Shown here: piece by piece, positions 50,403 through 64,000 of the stretch | Numbering within the stretch: the stretch's first letter is position 1 | Layout of the letters: each line of letters starts with the position of its first letter | Origin: Xiphophorus maculatus | Taxonomy: Eukaryota; Chordata; Actinopteri; Cyprinodontiformes; Poeciliidae | Direction: 5' to 3' | DNA: 64,000 nt | Assembly: GCF_002775205.1 (NCBI RefSeq) | Contig: NC_036443.1 | Coordinates: 20,245,266 to 20,309,265 of the forward strand | Notes under the pieces: model-generated | Seen by the model: only the letters and a program-made list of their open reading frames with translations | Database searches by the model: none | What the model was told of the DNA's origin: nothing | Translations under genes and position numbers: made by a program

Positions 50403-52200
50403 CTTGGTCTTTTGAACTGACTGAAGGCGTGTGTATCTCACTATTAAATACATGTTTATATTCATTACACTCTAGAATTCTTGTAGGCATTTATATTTTT
50501 GCAATACCTTTCAGTAACTTTGTTGATATAATTCATGCTCCACAAAAACAGAGCTGTCAGCTGCTACCTGCAAAAAGTAATTGTATTATCAAACACTAAA
50601 ATTAATAAAGTACTGAATACTACATTGTTATGCAATTGCTTAGTTAATTTAACATTTAATCCTGTATTTTAGAGAAAGCAAAACCACGTCTTCATCTCTG
50701 AACCTTAGCCAGCTCAATCCCTTGCTGCTTTAGACACAGATTTATGCAAATACAATTGCTTAACATTCTTGGATCAAAATTATTTTGAACTGAGATGTTG
50801 TTTTAGGTTAGTGGAGAGAAGTCTGATCTTATCCCTATGTATTTCATCCACATTTCCTTTAGGGATGACAAAAGAATATATCCTTTTATGTGCTGCTAAT
50901 AAGCAGCCACTCTTCCATTAAACATATTTGTCTGAGAAAGGTGTTCATTGTCAAGAAAACAATCCGTTCTGTGTTTACAACAATAAGCAGTTCTGCTGCT
51001 GCAAATGCTACATCATTGAATAGATGGCAACAAATAACTGAAACAAACCCAATGTGCTTTAGTTGAAACACAAATTACAATTAGAATATGTTTTTATTTA
51101 CAATAAATGTTTAGAATCACAAATTTTAAAGAAATACGTTTCAATATGAGGTTACCGTTTAGATTACATTTTAAATCAGGTGTTTAAAAAAAGTTGTTTG
51201 TTTCAAGACTACAGTTTTGAATGTTAGACACTTAATTACCCTCACACCTCTTACTGTTCAACATTTAACTCCTCAAGTATACTTAATGTTGACCTCCTTC
51301 TCACCCTAAAAAAATAACTAATGTGTAACTCTTGCATTGGATGAGCTGCTATCAATGTTATTTTAGGTTTGGATGGAAATGAGTGTTTAAAAAAGTAAAA
51401 TCCAATTACAAAGTAATGTGTGAGACTTTAAACAAAATGAAAAATGATCTGCATTTAGATGTATTGCAGTGAAATAAACATAGAGGCACTGTATATTTGT
51501 TTTCCATTGTTTCAGACTAATTCCAAAGATACCCCAATACATTCTGCCAAAATTTGTAATAATTTTTAAGTTATATAATCTTCATTCTAAAAGAATTACA
51601 AAATATGAGTAAAAATAGAATGTTGTTATTTTTAAAAAATGTACAGATTTAACTATTACTAATAGTAGAAGTTAAAAACCAAGGGAACCAATATAAATTT
51701 GGCCATCCCTTTGTTGTAGGCTAGTGCAGACTAAATAAGTCTAAATAATACATAAGTGTTTTTGTTAAATGTATTTGGATTCTATCTCCGCAAGCTAATT
51801 TTAAACCTTTGAAAAATGGTCTACTGTACATTGCCTTGCAAACATATACCACTTGACACTTCATATTTGTCATTCTTTGTCATTCAATAAATGCAAACGT
51901 CCGCATTTTATCAGAATTTTACATTACAAACAATTTTCCGAAATAAAATCACCTAGTGTTTATTTTTTTCCTATCAATGGGGGCAGATAGATTTTCTTGA
52001 GCTGCAGTTCTACATATCATTTCAAAAAGTCTGAACGAACTTACAGTGAAAAAGATAAATTATCCAAATCTTCAGTCTGATTTTCACAAAATACGCAGCC
52101 ATTAATAAGTCCTTAAACTTTCAACTTGATATATTAGCACACAAAAAAATCTCTGATAATCTGAACGTTTAATGCCTTCTAGATAGGACATAAATACTGT
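50403..52200. other. Rhcg-like 3'UTR and intergenic DNA
   Basis: AATAAA at 50604-50609 is the probable polyadenylation signal of the Rh gene, giving a 200-nt 3'UTR. The remaining 1.6 kb is AT-rich with no gene seen; a TGCCTTGCAAA MITE-like fragment lies at about 51,830-51,960. Confidence 0.55.
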
Positions 52201-52223
52201 ATACACTCAATGTATACCTCGAA

Positions 52224-52237
52224 CCAGCAGGTGGCAG
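52224..52237 (+). promoter_or_regulatory. CTCF-like motif upstream of rbm39
   Basis: CCAGCAGGTGGCAG matches the CTCF core consensus. It is followed by a GAAGAAGAAGAAG tract. A similar pairing occurs in a dispersed fish repeat, so the site may be repeat-derived. Occupancy is unknown. Confidence 0.4.
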
Positions 52238-52259
52238 TAACGTTGTAATTTTTCACCAC

Positions 52260-52501
52260 TTGAGCAACAATCGAAGAAGAAGAAGACGAAGGAGACGGAA
52301 GGAGATCGTAAAGCCACGACCTGCCTCGAGTAGCTTCTAATAGCAGAAAAGGAAAAAGAAAAGGTTACATAACTTCAAAACGTCTTATTTCACTGCTGCT
52401 GTCTGTGTTTAAGAAGGGGATAACCGTCGACGCCAATCTCGTCAGCAGCATATTAGCCGTGGTATTCAGACTTTGGCCCAGCATATCCTCCATTTCAGAC
52501 G
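52260..52501 (+). other. rbm39: Probable rbm39 5' untranslated exon
   Basis: A purine-rich, CpG-bearing stretch ends in CAGACG followed by GTAACG, a usable splice donor, about 570 nt before the acceptor of the first coding exon (53070). Vertebrate RBM39 has a noncoding first exon. The transcription start is a guess. Confidence 0.4.
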
Positions 52502-53070
52502 GTAACGTCATTGTTTGCCACTTTCAGCTCGCTGCCGCGGAAACGCTTCGAGTCAGAGTGGCCATTTTGGCACCCTGAACTAAACGCTTGTTTTATCCAC
52601 CCAGGCGCATTCTGCGGCCCTGTAACTGTAACCGTTTCTAGGTAGTTGAGTATTTTATTTATTATGCTAACTGGTTTATCTGTTTATCGAGAGTCTCGTT
52701 TGTCTGTTTGTTAAAGCTTAGTTTTTGAAAAGAAATTGGTTAAAATTAAAGTGACGGTAAAGTGTCTTCAAGCTACAGCTAGTTAGCAATAGCTTGAAGC
52801 GACGTACACCCGTGCGTGGCTTGAGAATTGTGTTAAAACGTTTTAGCAGACCGTAGTTATATGCGTAGCTTCACAATTGGCGCCATTATCCGAATAATAA
52901 CCTGAACATGTGTTTACATGAAAAACTAAATGGTTTTTTTTGATACTATAGGAGCACCCATCATGTCTAACCCGTCTACCTCCCTCCTGGAATCTTCTCG
53001 TGTGTGTGTTTGGGTGTTTTTATTTGATCAGAAGTGGGTTTTTATTTTATTTTATTTTTTTTATTTGCAG

Positions 53071-56000
53071 GATCGAAATGGCGGATGATTTTGACGTCGA
53101 GGCCATGCTGGAAGCGCCTTACAGAAAGGTGAGTTGAGAGTTGAAGAAATGGGGCCTGTAAACTGTTATAGTCCTTGTTTTGCTTAGATCTTAAAGTGTT
53201 GTTGTTATGAAGAAGTTCACTTGAATGTTGTGTCTGGTGATTGAGTTATTTAAAAACGCAATACAGAAATATAAATAAATCCACATCTATCTCTCTTTAT
53301 AGACTTCCCTAATGATATCTCACCTCTACTCCCATGAATTCATCTTTGATTCCACTGTGAACTGTGAAAAAAAAGGAAGGTAGTTATTGCGCATATACTG
53401 ATGTACTGTGGTTCACTTTAGGACTAAAAGAGATTCAACCTAGAACCATCCAGTCCCAATTCGGTTCCAACAAGGTGAATGCCAATGGTTGATGAGCCCA
53501 TCTTTATCTGTCCAGCAAAGGAGGCAGTATTCAGATTTACAATTGGCTTGTTGACTCCTATCCCCCTTTGTAATGTGCATTTAATTGTGAATATTCATAA
53601 CATTTCACTGTGTGGAGAACATTACTTGTATGAACTTCCTTAAATATTTGATTACTTAATTGCACTAGGATGTCCCTGAGCCACAAAGACTTTTGATGCA
53701 CTTATTCCCCTAACAAAGTATTTAATTATGCCAGTTACGCTGGTTAGTTTAGATGAATATTTTTCTCGTAAATATGAATACTGCCTCTTTCAGCATCTTG
53801 ATTTAATTGCATGCTACACAAGACATATTACCATGACATTTTAGTGAAATGACTGTAAAATACAACTTATTTAGTGTAATTGTTGTTTAAGAAAACCTTG
53901 TATTTTCAGTTGTTATTTTTCTTAAGCCAAACAATTGTAAATATTCATGCAATCTTCAGATAATTTTAGTGTTAAAAGGTGGCTTTTTTTGATCATTTTT
54001 ATTTATTTTTTGGGCGTCAGTATTACTAAGAAGTGTGAATCCCTGTTTGCTTCAGGGCAAGATGTGTGACAGAGGTGGCATCGAGCTCTTACAGTCCAAG
54101 AACGAAAATGGGTGAAGATCACTGGACTGACACCAACCACACAGGATCTCTTTTAGTGGCCATGGGCCATGCGTGGTCACGTGTTTAGGCACAAATAGTG
54201 GCATTGGTACGACCTGCTAGGGGAGGGGGGGATGGTGGAGAGGACCTGACAGTTATCAAAGCTTCCTGAACTCTGCTAATATGTTGGACATCCCTTTAAC
54301 TTTTTCATTGTAGCATTAAGTACTGACCAGCCTTATATTGGGGGGGGGAAGGAAGGTATTGGGGTGGTGGAAGAACTGTCCAGATTTGTTAGAAAGTATG
54401 AATTATTATTAATTGAATATATTTTTGCATTTTCTCTTCTCACCCCCAACCCCCTTTACCTTGACGACTTGAAATGTTTCATCTACGTCCTCATGATGTT
54501 CTTCTATAAACCTTGCTTAGGATGAGAACAAGTCCTATCATGCAAATGGACACGATGAACACGGCAAGAAGTAAGTTTTGGTCATTACTCTTTCACAGAA
54601 TTTTCCAAAAAAGGTGTTGTGATTCACACCATATTAATAAATTGAAATTGTCTTGATCAAAATCTTTATAGATTTAGATCAAGTTAAGTTTCGCACTTTA
54701 CAAAAATGTTGCTTGTGGTAATTTTCCTTCTTGGTTTTGATGTGCCTCAGGAAGAGAAGGAGTCGGAGTAGGAGCCGCAGTCCAGGCTCAAAGAAGAAGA
54801 AAAGCCGTAGCAGGAGCAGAGACAGGAAGAAGAGCAAGAAAAGAAGCAGGAGCAAAGATAAAAAGCGCAGCCGCAGCAGGGAGCGCCATCGCAGTGGCTC
54901 CAAAAGCAGGGATCGGGCTGGGCGCTACAAAGCACGCAAGAGCCCCATGTATGTAGCTCCTTAACTGTTAATGTGGCACATTCACTCAGCCAGAGCATAC
55001 ATGTTCTGGGAACTCTATATGTTGTTTGATAAGGATGGTTAGAGAGGCAGCTATTCAAGTGTAACATTCAAAACAAAAGCTGACTTTTTTTTCCTGTTCA
55101 TTATTTTAGTCGAAAACGTTCCAGAAGTCGAAGTCCCTTCAAAAAAGAAAAGAGTCCCGTTAGGTAAGTTCACCAAACAGTTCAGCTTGTTTTCATGCTT
55201 GGGTATGAAAGTCAAAAGCTTTTCCTGTTCTCCTGTTTCACATCAGAAACTTTTGTTTTAAGCAGATATTTTATGAGCATGTTGTGGCTGCTGTTTGTTG
55301 GACTTTCAACAGAATTGTATTTGACCATTTTTCTTCCTGTCATCAAGGCAACCAATCGACAATCTGACACCAGAGGAAAGGGATGCCCGCACGGTTTTCT
55401 GCATGCAGCTTGCTGCTAGAATCAGAGCTCGTGACCTGGAGGATTTCTTCTCAGCTGTTGGAAAGGTCGGCTCCATTAGATACATTTTCTGACTGATCAG
55501 CTTTGATTTGGAAATTATCTTATGTCTTTTTTTTTCTTCTCACTTAACTGCAGGTCAGAGATGTGAGAATCATCTCTGATAGAAACTCTCGGAGGTCAAA
55601 GGGTATTGCATACATAGAGTTTGTGGAGTCGTCTTCTGTACCACTGGCAATTGGACTAACTGGTCAGAGGCTTTTAGGTGTGCCCATCATTGTCCAGGCT
55701 TCTCAGGTCAGTTCAGCTCAATCCACCAAACATGTAGATGCTTTAGAGACATTAGTCTGATATGAAATGATGGTAAAAGCTTTGCTAGAAGTTGAACAAA
55801 TTAATTTTACGTGATGTAACATTATTAAGGAAGCAGTATTTATTGTACAATTTCTTCTCAGTTTAATTAAATCTTGTTAACTTGTTTCCAGGCGGAGAAA
55901 AATAGAGCTGCTGCTGCAGCCAATAACCTACAGAAGGGCAGCGCAGGTCCAATGAGACTTTATGTGGGTTCACTACATTTTAACATCACTGAAGAAATGC

Positions 56001-57459
56001 TGCGAGGAATTTTTGAACCTTTTGGAAAGGTTAGAAAGATAATTTATGTTTCACAGTGCATGTTCATTTCACGTGCTCTGATATTAATCATCTTTTCCTG
56101 TTGGTTTTTCGTAGATTGAAGGGATCCAACTCATGATGGACAGCGAGACTGGGAGATCCAAAGGATATGGTTTCATATCGGTAACTGAAGCTCTGCTGTT
56201 AGAACCAATGCTCGCTGCCAGCTTCAGTCTTTAGACTCTTTTTTTTTTCTGAAGTTTGCAGATGCAGAGTGTGCAAAGAAGGCGTTGGAGCAATTGAACG
56301 GGTTTGAGCTGGCAGGACGTCCCATGAAGGTGGGACACGTCACAGAACGTTCAGATTCTTCCACGGCTAGTTCTTTCCTGGACAACGATGAGCTGGAGAG
56401 GACTGGCATCGACCTTGGCACAACAGGCCGTCTGCAGCTCATGGCTCGGCTGGCGGAAGGTTTGTTACAAATGCAGATGTGTTTTTCAGTCCTGGTTATA
56501 AATTAATTTCAATATGAAAGTTGAAAAATGTTCCTCTTCCTCCACAGGAACTGGCTTGAAAATCCCCCCTGCTGCTCAGCAGGCTCTGCAGATGACTGGA
56601 TCCATACCTTTTGGGGGCATACCTCCTCCATCAGGTGAATAGCAAAATAGTAACCCCGCCCTCTCTTAAGCCTACTTCACCACAAAAATGTCAGTAACAG
56701 ATCTGTATTCTTCTCATAGTTCCTACTCCTGCACCAAGCCAAGCCTTGAACCTCCCATCACAGCCACTGGCCACACACTGTCTGCAGCTGTCCAACCTGT
56801 TTAACCCGCAGGCGTAAGAACCGTTTCTAATTGCTTCACAGATCTTCTCACATTTCTTTTAAGTGTTTGGCTGCTGTTACGTCCTTTTTTATTTGTATGT
56901 AGAAAGTTACTTTGTGAAATATTTTTGGTAGCAAAAGGAATAAAAAACATGACTATCACCATGTATATCATCTGGCATGATATACTTATCTATTTTTTTT
57001 TCCCATTAGAGAAAACGATCCCAACTGGGCCTCTGAAATCCAAGATGATGTGATTGATGAATGCAACAAGCACGGGGGAGTCGTACACATCTACGTTGAT
57101 AAGAACTCTCCTCAGGTAAATTTGTAATCATCCAGCAATGTTCTATAGTTTACAACAGTCTTTCATATTTTAATCAATTGTCTCTTTTGTGCACAGGGTA
57201 ATGTGTATGTGAAGTGTCCCTCAATACCTGCAGCAATGGCAACAGTAAATGCACTTCATGGACGCTGGTTTGCAGGTATGTTAAGTAGCTGCTGCAGCAG
57301 TAAATGGAGACTTGTAAGCTATGAATGACGTTTTTTTTATTTTTTTTTTCCCTTTCAGGTAAAATGATAACAGCTGCTTATGTTCCTTTACCAACCTACC
57401 ACAACCTCTTCCCAGATTCAGTAACGGCAAAGCAGCTTCTAATGCCTTCACGTCGATAG
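53071..57459 (+). CDS. rbm39: RNA-binding protein 39 (CAPER-alpha), 14 coding exons
   Basis: Coding parts: 53078-53128, 54521-54570, 54751-54948, 55110-55163, 55348-55465, 55554-55706, 55892-56029, 56115-56180, 56255-56459, 56548-56634, 56720-56813, 57010-57115, 57197-57275, 57359-57459. They total 1,500 nt in frame, 499 residues (human about 524-530). The start MADDFDVEAMLEAPYRK is nearly identical to human. An Arg-Ser domain (about 34-115) is followed by RRM1 (about 132-208; TVFCMQLAARI, KGIAYIEF), RRM2 (about 229-305; RLYVGSLHFN, KGYGFISF) and a C-terminal UHM (about 410-495) with its R-W-F motif (HGRWFAGKM). It is a nuclear U2AF-like splicing factor and transcriptional coactivator. The linker before the UHM differs from human. 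The paralogue (a/b) is unresolved. Confidence 0.94.
54056..54111 (+). other. rbm39: Probable rbm39 poison exon
   Basis: Between coding exons 1 and 2, TTGCTTCAG is followed by a non-AT-rich stretch that continues the frame for 19 codons (ending SKNENG) to UGA at 54113-54115. With donor GTGAAG at 54112 the exon is 56 nt, not a multiple of three, so inclusion would shift the frame either way. The following 100 nt is also unusually complex for this intron. RBM39 is known to autoregulate through a toxic exon early in its own pre-mRNA; the identity of this exon with it is inferred. The 3' boundary is uncertain. Confidence 0.6.
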
Positions 57460-57855
57460 TCTGAGACGTGTTTCAGAAAATCTGTGTAAATACATTTGTT
57501 TGCATTTCATAAAAATCTCAATTGAAGCAAAGATGCATTGGAATTTAGTTGGCTGTGTACTGATGAAGTGGCCTGACATTTATCAAGGTTTTTTTTTCTT
57601 TTTTTGAAGTTGCTTTTCAGATTTGTGGTCTGTGTTGTATACTACCACTGAAAAGTAATCTGCAGATATCTATTGGTCTGTACATTTTTAAATATCGTCT
57701 TATCTGCTCGTTAAACTCCGCCGTTTTAAATTCATTACCTTGAAATTACAGAATACTGTTGGGTTAATTGACCTAAAATGCTGAAAGTATATTGATGTCA
57801 ATGGTAATCCTTTGTAACTTTATACAGCCATAATTTCTTTTGTATGAAGGCTTCC

Positions 57856-57861
57856 AATAAA
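57856..57861 (+). terminator. rbm39 polyadenylation signal
   Basis: AATAAA about 400 nt after the rbm39 stop, within CTTCCAATAAATCTGG. Confidence 0.65.
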
Positions 57862-57899
57862 TCTGGCAAACCTCAGTTCATTCTTTTGTTCCCATTTGA

Positions 57900-59760
57900 G
57901 TTTGTCAGGCCAGGTTCAATTTGTGATTAAAGTCTTAATAGCAGCATTGGAGCCTGTGGTTTTCATTTTACAGAGGACACCAGGAACTCTATTGTATGCA
58001 TGGTGATAAGTGAATTAGCAAAAATTTTAACTTTACCTGTAGATAAAATGTTCACAAATGTATTGCTGATATACTAATTGTATGTGGGTGTAAAATAGAC
58101 TTCAAAGTACACCAATATTGTAAATCACAGCACATAATTATCAAGTTTTTTGACCATATTTTTAGGCAGTTTCTAAACCCAAGCTGGATAAACTTTGCAT
58201 ACTTAATGGATTTAAACATAACAGGTGATGTGGCCTAACAACATCAACACTGTAACAAGCTGTGCAGAATTATTAGGCAACTTAACATGGCCAAAAACAG
58301 TTAACACTGAAAACTGCCTAGCACTCTAAATTCTTAACATTGTTGCAACTTTGTGAGCAGGGTCATAATAAACTTGAAAGATGCAAATAATTATCAACTA
58401 GCATGAAGCTACCAGGAATCATTATCTTCCAGTTATGTCATATTCCATAACTATTTACCTTAAAGCAGTGCTACAGGAAGGGGTCATCTTTCAAAAAGAT
58501 TTGTTTTATGCAGGACAATGCTCCATCACATGCATCCATGTGGCTAGCCAGTACAGATATTCAAAATAAACCGAGTCTCCTTCCTCGCTGTCATTACAGT
58601 AAAGGGAAACGGTACACCTCTTTGAACTGTCTGCACTGAAGTTAAACAGATCAAGAAACAGACTCCATAAATGGAAGGCTGTTTGTAAAAGAGAACCGTC
58701 GCCTTTGTGATTTTAAAGCGACGTCCATTCAGGTTTTGTGAGAGTTGCCACATAGATTTATCCCAGACTGGAGACGGCCTCAAATCTTGCCTGGGCTGGA
58801 GGGTTTGGATTGTTGTGCTTAATTCAAAGTCCTCTTTTCAGATTTTATATGGAAATCAAGATCCTTAAAGTCTGGAGAGTCCCCAAATTACTTGAGGTCA
58901 AGTGTTTAATTTCTACAGCCAGAGATGATTCAGGGAGTCCATCTGCTGGTCCACTGTCTTGTCCAGTCCAACATGAAAACAGCTGTCCACCAGGTTTGTT
59001 TTTAAAGTACTTCATGCTTTCCTCTGGTGATAAACCCTAAAATGATCCCGATTTAAATTTCCAGCTGGACTTGGCACCTGCCTGTACTGCCTAGAGTACC
59101 TAATTTAACAACTATGGCACTTTATTTGATGTAAACTACCAAACCTAGACCCCCAAGACAATCTATAAAAGTCTGTCAACAGGATGAGAAAACAGACCAA
59201 ATGTAATCGGATTAAGGCCGCATTGAAGACACCTGGTCTTTGTTATTCATTTCAGAGCCACAAGCAGTTTGTCTCCACTGATGTAGCGAAGGAAATCCTG
59301 ACCAAGTAATGAGTACATACACTGTACAGTACATGCTGACAATGAATTGGAAAAAAAGTGTTTTGTAATTTTCTAGGAAGCTGATTTTTGTGGTCATTTG
59401 TTATCTTACAACACTTAATACATCAACGTCTAATAAAACTATACGAGCTTGACCATTTGAACTGAATTACTGAATAACCTTTTGGTGATTTTCCAGTTTA
59501 CTGCGGTGCACTTGTAGATGAAGCAATAAAGACATCTCAATATTCTCACATCTTTGACTAGCTCTGAATTCTGGTCCATTTATGTAAATTGATTAAATGC
59601 AAACCAGGGGATGAAATGGTATAGAAGTATTCACTTTTGATATAAAAAAAAATATGACAACACAATTTTCATGCATATTCTGGAAACTTTATCTTCTAAC
59701 AAAAGTCACCGCAACAACAAAATAGCTTGAACTTCAGAAACATTTCACTATCATTCTAAA
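57900..59760. other. Convergent intergenic DNA between rbm39 and pabpc1l
   Basis: rbm39 (+) and pabpc1l (-) converge here. No gene was recognised. A decayed transposon fragment lies at 58.25-58.56 kb; a plus-strand AATAAA in GCAATAAAGACATC near 59,525 has no evident partner gene. Confidence 0.5.
58250..58565 (+). repeat. Decayed Tc1/mariner-type transposon fragment
   Basis: The motif TGCAGAATTATTAGGCAAC near 58,261 is typical of a fish DNA transposon. From 58,505 the frame reads FMQDNAPSHASMW, the transposase segment around the second catalytic Asp. Surrounding frames are broken. Confidence 0.55.
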
Positions 59761-59770
59761 CATGTCAAGT

Positions 59771-59776
59771 TTTATT
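59771..59776 (-). terminator. Candidate pabpc1l polyadenylation signal
   Basis: AATAAA on the minus strand about 710 nt after the pabpc1l stop; another candidate lies near 59,906. Which is used cannot be told. Confidence 0.4.
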
Positions 59777-60149
59777 CTTTGCTCTCTTTTTCCCAAAACT
59801 GATACTTAGAACCTTTTTTCTCCTCTAGAATAATCTTCACACCTGGGAAAAACAAAACACATAATTAGGTCTTTGTGCTGGGAAAAATATGGCATGAATA
59901 AACTATTTATTCATGCCCATTTTTAGCTGTTAGCTGGTGAGTAATCTTTCCAAAATATAAGCCAATTAGTTGGACATTTACTGAGATGTATTGTAAACTA
60001 TGCATCTAGAGCTAAAGATTATTTTATTTTTTACTTCCATAAAAATCACTACATAAAGCAGTATTTTTAAAAACACCTGCAATTGAGAAGTACAGCAAGT
60101 AAAATGCATCAAAAGCTACCAGCAGTTAAATTTTGAGCCGATTTAAATC

Positions 60150-60215
60150 AAATAGAATAGAAATAGCCTTTATTGCCCCACAGACAATAAAACTGTGGGA
60201 CAATTCAGGTGCAAC
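60150..60215. repeat. Repeat tail fragment in the pabpc1l 3'UTR
   Basis: AATAGAAATAGCCTTTATTG followed by CCCCACAGACAATAAAACTG resembles the 3' tail of a fish retroposon. Its class was not determined. Confidence 0.35.
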
Positions 60216-60486
60216 AGCAGCCTCAAGATATGATATCACTCTAAAGATCAAAAAGTGTTACATATTTTTGAAAAATTAGCCACCTGATTTAAAAACATTA
60301 ATTAAACCTCTATTACTTTTTATAGCTTGAATGGTTTATGACTGAAGCACTAGCACTAGAAAGATGAAACAGTCTAACAAATATACCTAACTATTGCAAA
60401 AAACAAAAATGCTGCAACCCATTTTGTACTTATGAACAAAATGCTGCAAATGCATTTAAAAGATTTAAAGCAGACCTTAAATTGTT

Positions 60487-64000
<3,514 letters not shown>

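Noticed and set aside
54679..55067. Minus-strand Leu/Phe- and Cys/Ser-rich frames opposite rbm39
   Set aside because: Complements of the Arg-Ser repeat exon; antisense shadows.

Overview
The window is vertebrate nuclear DNA, almost certainly from a ray-finned (teleost, probably percomorph) fish. Genes are split by GT-AG introns, intergenic DNA is AT-rich and microsatellite-bearing, and the spliced proteins match the vertebrate families SLC12A5 (KCC2), Rhcg, RBM39 and PABPC1L. Species was not determined.

Layout. 1-5.4 kb: no gene seen. 5,657-44,120 (+): slc12a5, a neuronal K-Cl cotransporter gene reconstructed here as 26 coding exons joining in frame to 1,122 residues. Its 17 kb first intron holds a probable solo LTR, a dimeric tandem repeat array and decayed transposons. 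Intron 9 holds a complete 9,742 bp endogenous retrovirus (27,635-37,376) on the minus strand. It has two 596 bp LTRs with no difference seen by eye, a 5 bp target duplication, and gag, pro, pol and env. 48,918-50,402 (+): a single-exon Rhcg-type ammonia channel gene. 52.3-57.9 kb (+): rbm39, a splicing factor gene with 14 coding exons (499 residues) and a probable poison exon. 59.8 kb to the window end (-): the 3' part of pabpc1l (poly(A)-binding protein, RRM4 to PABC), running off the right edge.

The most unusual locus is the provirus. Gag, protease, reverse transcriptase/RNase H and integrase lie in one reading frame, interrupted only by UGA codons. The gag terminator has the UGA-CUA readthrough context. 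Three further UGAs cut pol although the LTRs look identical. Between protease and reverse transcriptase is an extra segment of about 200 residues with two H-x-T/S motifs, LHITLWF and PHVSLFK. It reads as a 2H phosphoesterase, the fold used by cellular LigT/AKAP7 enzymes and by some RNA viruses against 2-5A signalling. The host genes show two probable U12-type introns, a 15-nt microexon, a GC-AG intron and a candidate autoregulatory exon.

The host genes are not an operon and have unrelated roles: chloride extrusion, ammonia transport, splicing and mRNA poly(A) binding. Their grouping is consistent with a vertebrate linkage group, since SLC12A5, PABPC1L and RBM39 are all on human chromosome 20q. 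All coordinates were read by hand; family names come from recognising conserved sequence, not from a database search.
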